Source: Dysgonamonadaceae bacterium (GTDB lineage: Bacteria; Bacteroidota; Bacteroidia; Bacteroidales; Azobacteroidaceae). From it: DNA of 8,643 bases. The notes under the pieces are model-generated. The model searched no databases. It had not been told where the DNA came from and was given only the letters and a program-made list of their open reading frames with translations. Position numbers and translations under genes: made by a program. This document shows positions 7,070 through 8,643 of the stretch, piece by piece (the stretch's first letter is position 1; each line of letters starts with the position of its first letter). The stretch is taken from assembly GCA_031287395.1 (NCBI GenBank), contig JAITTA010000220.1, forward strand, positions 1-8,643, in the 5' to 3' direction.

Positions 7070-8137
7070 TCAGAACAAATCCAGTTCCAGTTGTACCTGT
7101 TTTCCTTCCGGCTTGTCTACCGCATTGCCGACTCCGAAGCCGATCAGCCGGACCGGTTGTCCGGACAAGTCTATCTGCTTCATTATTTCACGCGCGACGG
7201 TCCACATGGATTGGAATTCCGTTATTTTATGAAGTAAAGTTTTACTGCGTGTAATTATTTTGAAATCGGCATACTTGATTTTGATCGTGATGGTTTTACC
7301 GAAAAAGTTTTCTTCCTGCATCCGTTGAAAAACTTCCTTTGCCAGATGATAGAGTTCTACTGTCAGTAAAACCCGGTTGTCCCTATCCTGCAAAAAAGTA
7401 GTTTCATTGCTGATGGATTTGGTCATGCGGTTGGGTTCCACTTCGCGGTTGTCAATGCCACAGGCGTTCAGGTAAAGTTCGTGTCCCATCTTCCCAAAAA
7501 GCCTTACAAGTGAAGCCTCCGAATGCTGTTTCAAGTCGTAACCCGTAAAGATGCCATTGTCGTGCATCTTTTTTGCCGTTACCTTGCCCACGCCGAAGAA
7601 CTGTTCGATTTTCAGGTTTTCCACAAATTTTTCCGCGTTCTCCGGTGGGATAACAAATTGTCCGTTGGGCTTGTTTTGGTCCGAAGCGATTTTTGCCAGG
7701 AATTTATTAACGGATACGCCGGCGGAAGCGGTCAGTCCGGTTGTCTCAAAAATCCGTTTGCGGATTTCTTTCGCTATCAGCGTAGCCGAAGGGTTGTTTT
7801 TGTGATTGACGGTTACATCCAGAAAGGCTTCATCCAACGACAGAGGTTCCACCAAATCCGTATATTCCAGAAAGATTTCGCGGATTTGCGCTGAAACTGA
7901 GTGATAAACATCGAACCGGGGCGGGACAAAAATCAATCCCGGGCACTTGTTTTTAGCAGTCAACGAAGGCATGGCGGAACGTACGCCATACTTTCTGGCT
8001 TCGTAGCTGGCGGTAGCAACAACGCCTCGAGCTTCACCATAACCCACGGCAATGGCTTTACCCCGGAGTTCGGGATGGTCGCGCTGTTCCACGGAAGCGT
8101 AGAAAGCGTCCATATCGATATGGATGATTTTCCGCAT
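7070..8137 (-). CDS. dinB: DNA polymerase IV (Y-family translesion polymerase)
   Basis: This error-prone polymerase extends past lesions and mismatched ends at stalled forks. It has 355 residues, against about 351 in E. coli. The palm motif HIDMDAFYASVE (6-17) carries Asp8, with Tyr13 at the steric-gate position that excludes ribonucleotides. SLDEAFLDVT supplies catalytic Asp102 and Glu103. SAGVSVNKFLAKIASDQNKPNGQ (138-160, with KFLAKIASD at its centre) is the Y-family signature. FFGVGKVTAKKM (180-191) is a helix-hairpin-helix in the thumb, followed by the little-finger domain. The protein ends in QLELDLF (349-355), a good sliding-clamp-binding motif. All key residues are present, so it looks functional. 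It is convergent to ispD, and its promoter region abuts the decayed duplicate. No SOS operator is recognisable, though none is well defined for this phylum. Confidence 0.97.
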   Translation of the reverse strand: MRKIIHIDMDAFYASVEQRDHPELRGKAIAVGYGEARGVVATASYEARKYGVRSAMPSLTAKNKCPGLIFVPPRFDVYHSVSAQIREIFLEYTDLVEPLSLDEAFLDVTVNHKNNPSATLIAKEIRKRIFETTGLTASAGVSVNKFLAKIASDQNKPNGQFVIPPENAEKFVENLKIEQFFGVGKVTAKKMHDNGIFTGYDLKQHSEASLVRLFGKMGHELYLNACGIDNREVEPNRMTKSISNETTFLQDRDNRVLLTVELYHLAKEVFQRMQEENFFGKTITIKIKYADFKIITRSKTLLHKITEFQSMWTVAREIMKQIDLSGQPVRLIGFGVGNAVDKPEGKQVQLELDLF

Positions 8138-8158
8138 AGGCTATCCCTTATTACGGAA

Positions 8159-8166
8159 CAAAATTA
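8159..8166 (-). promoter_or_regulatory. -7 element (TAATTTTG) of the dinB promoter
   Basis: On the minus strand TAATTTTG is an exact TAnnTTTG, 21 nt before the dinB ATG at 8137, giving a leader of about 15 nt. The -33 position (about 8185-8188) holds no TTTG. The spacing to the start is like that of the xseB element. Confidence 0.45.
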
Positions 8167-8188
8167 AGCATATTTCCCGATTTTCATT

Positions 8189-8343
8189 TTATTCACATTT
8201 AATATAATTGCTTATGAATGGATTATTAGACACCAGGTTGTTCACTTTATTTAAGCGAACTCTTCTTCCTGCAAAATTACTTTTTGGAAAATTATGAATA
8301 TTTTTTTTACAATTAGCTAATAAAAGGACAAAAAGTAAACATA
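8189..8343 (-). pseudogene. start-less N-terminal remnant of a second BACON-like lipoprotein gene
   Basis: On the minus strand one frame reads NLCLLFVLLLANCKKNIH then NFPKSNFAGRRVRLNK. This parallels residues 13-47 of the intact lipoprotein (LCLVFVFLLCNCKKNIH then NFPKGNLVGGREIIFNK). By hand alignment 8259-8343 matches 5841-5925 at 73 of 85 positions without gaps, and a 3-nt in-frame indel lies just beyond. The first dozen codons are gone: upstream of NLCL the frame meets a TAA at 8360-8362 with no ATG. Downstream, similarity fades and the frame stops at 8189-8191, so the BACON-like fold is lost. It is therefore a relic, not a small gene. Its main value is to show which cysteine is conserved in the lipobox. 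Confidence 0.8.
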
Positions 8344-8350
8344 AATTTTT

Positions 8351-8358
8351 TAACTTTG
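8351..8358 (+). promoter_or_regulatory. relic copy of the xseB -7 element
   Basis: TAACTTTG is preserved exactly in the duplicate of the xseB promoter. Flanking TTTTTT before it and TTAT(T)AATATTT after it are also kept. It could still fire, giving a transcript that crosses the debris into the DUF2007 gene with a leader of about 100 nt, but no -33 box is visible. Confidence 0.3.
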
Positions 8359-8379
8359 CTTATTAATATTTGAATGAAA

Positions 8380-8411
8380 ATGGGAAAAAGTCATTGAAAT
8401 ATACCCAAGCA
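8380..8411 (+). pseudogene. frameshifted 5' remnant of xseB
   Basis: The sequence aligns with xseB from its ATG through about codon 11 (MGKKTLTYTEA). One A of the A-run is missing, so the frame becomes MGKSH followed by TGA at 8395-8397. Beyond AAGCA (8407-8411) the match switches to ispD. It cannot encode XseB. Confidence 0.75.
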
Positions 8412-8441
8412 ATTTTTGTCTTTGAGTAGCCTCCGGTATTT
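8404..8441 (+). pseudogene. short internal remnant of ispD
   Basis: It matches 6411-6449 of ispD (codons for PKQFLSLCGRPVL) with about four substitutions and a one-base gap. It has no start codon or reading frame of its own. Similarity ends at CCGGTATT, a few bases before the leader of the DUF2007 gene. Confidence 0.75.
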
Positions 8442-8444
8442 GTG
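8415..8444 (+). promoter_or_regulatory. candidate promoter of the DUF2007 gene within ispD debris
   Basis: TTTG (8415-8418) is followed by 18 nt and TATTTGTG (8437-8444), which fits TAnnTTTG at five of six fixed bases. The start would fall near 8450, leaving an A/T-only leader of about 15 nt before the ATG at 8466. The G of the -33 box is one of the differences from genuine ispD (TTTTTATC there, TTTTTGTC here). Confidence 0.4.
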
Positions 8445-8465
8445 TGAAATAAAAAAAATAAAATT

Positions 8466-8643
8466 ATGGAAAATCTTGTAACTGTCATCACATATTATGA
8501 ACCGACGGAAATACTGATTCCGAAAAGTTTGCTTGAATCCGAAGGCATCGAGTGCTTTGTGATGGGTGAATTGATGTCCCGGTTATATCCTATAGGAGCG
8601 GTTGGCGGCATCAAACTTCAGGTAAGGGAAAAGGATGTGGAAC
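8466..8643 (+). CDS. DUF2007-type small protein (3' partial)
   Basis: The frame opens with ATG at 8466 and runs off the window after 59 codons. It begins MENLVTVITYYEPTEILIP, continues with SLLESEGIECFVMGE and reaches GAVGGIKLQVREKDVE. The pattern of an N-terminal strand, a helix ending in LESEGI, then GGIKLQV plus an acidic stretch is that of the DUF2007 family, called putative signal-transducing proteins (PF09413 as I recall it); no biochemical role is established. Members are often only 70-80 residues, sometimes with a C-terminal zinc-ribbon or membrane extension; how this one ends is not visible. The start follows an A-rich leader, and a promoter-like sequence lies 22 bp upstream. Confidence 0.8.
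   Translation, partial: MENLVTVITYYEPTEILIPKSLLESEGIECFVMGELMSRLYPIGAVGGIKLQVREKDVE

Larger units (their letters stand above)
8246..8441. repeat. composite, internally deleted duplicate of the 5825-6450 block
   Basis: Three collinear pieces match upstream sequence in the same orientation. About 8246-8343 matches about 5825-5925 (offset 2418 in the well-aligned part). About 8344-8411 matches 6123-6192 (offset about 2220). 8404-8441 matches 6411-6449 (offset about 1993). Between them about 197 bp and 226 bp are missing. The second join falls on AAGCA, present at both 6188-6192 and 6414-6418. The block 8286-8315 is identical to 5868-5897 over 30 bp. Confidence 0.85.

Noticed and set aside
7523..7894. 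Plus-strand open frames of about 80-120 codons across dinB
   Set aside because: They are antisense shadows of a fully conserved DNA polymerase IV gene and show no family features.
8138..8465. Mobile-element or attachment-site explanation for the repeats around dinB
   Set aside because: There is no transposase, terminal inverted repeat or integrase; the repeats are collinear gene fragments, which fits a plain duplication with deletions.

Overview
The window looks like chromosomal DNA from a member of the Bacteroidota, most likely order Bacteroidales. The evidence is Bacteroides-type promoter elements (TTTG, then about 18 nt, then TAnnTTTG), little sign of Shine-Dalgarno sequences, A/T-rich leaders, a BACON-like lipoprotein, and housekeeping proteins of Bacteroidales character. 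Genus cannot be fixed from the sequence alone.

Layout. Positions 2-3268 (+) hold a bifunctional proline dehydrogenase / glutamate-semialdehyde dehydrogenase (PutA type) whose N-terminus lies upstream of the window. After a 62-bp spacer with an inverted repeat comes a secreted M3-family zinc peptidase (dcp-like, 3331-5430, +). Convergent to it is a small AT-rich lipoprotein gene with a BACON-like fold (5468-5962, -). A 197-bp divergent spacer then leads to xseB (6160-6354, +), which overlaps ispD (6351-7025, +) by ATGA. Convergent to ispD is dinB (DNA polymerase IV, 7070-8137, -). The last gene, cut by the window end, encodes a DUF2007-type small protein (8466-8643, +).

The most unusual part is the 328-bp gap between dinB and the DUF2007 gene. 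About 8246-8441 is a decayed, internally deleted second copy of the block at about 5825-6450. In collinear order it carries a start-less N-terminal piece of the lipoprotein gene (-), the xseB promoter and first codons (+, frameshifted), and a short internal piece of ispD (+). The pieces join at short homologies. A 30-bp stretch is identical between the two copies. The debris may now supply the promoter of the DUF2007 gene.

How the genes relate: Dcp trims periplasmic peptides and PutA oxidises proline to glutamate, so these neighbours could both serve amino-acid scavenging, which is inference. XseB (exonuclease VII small subunit) and DinB (translesion polymerase) are DNA-repair proteins, and IspD belongs to the MEP isoprenoid pathway. 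I see no CRISPR array, tRNA, rRNA, insertion sequence or defence system. Apart from the duplicated debris this is ordinary core genome.
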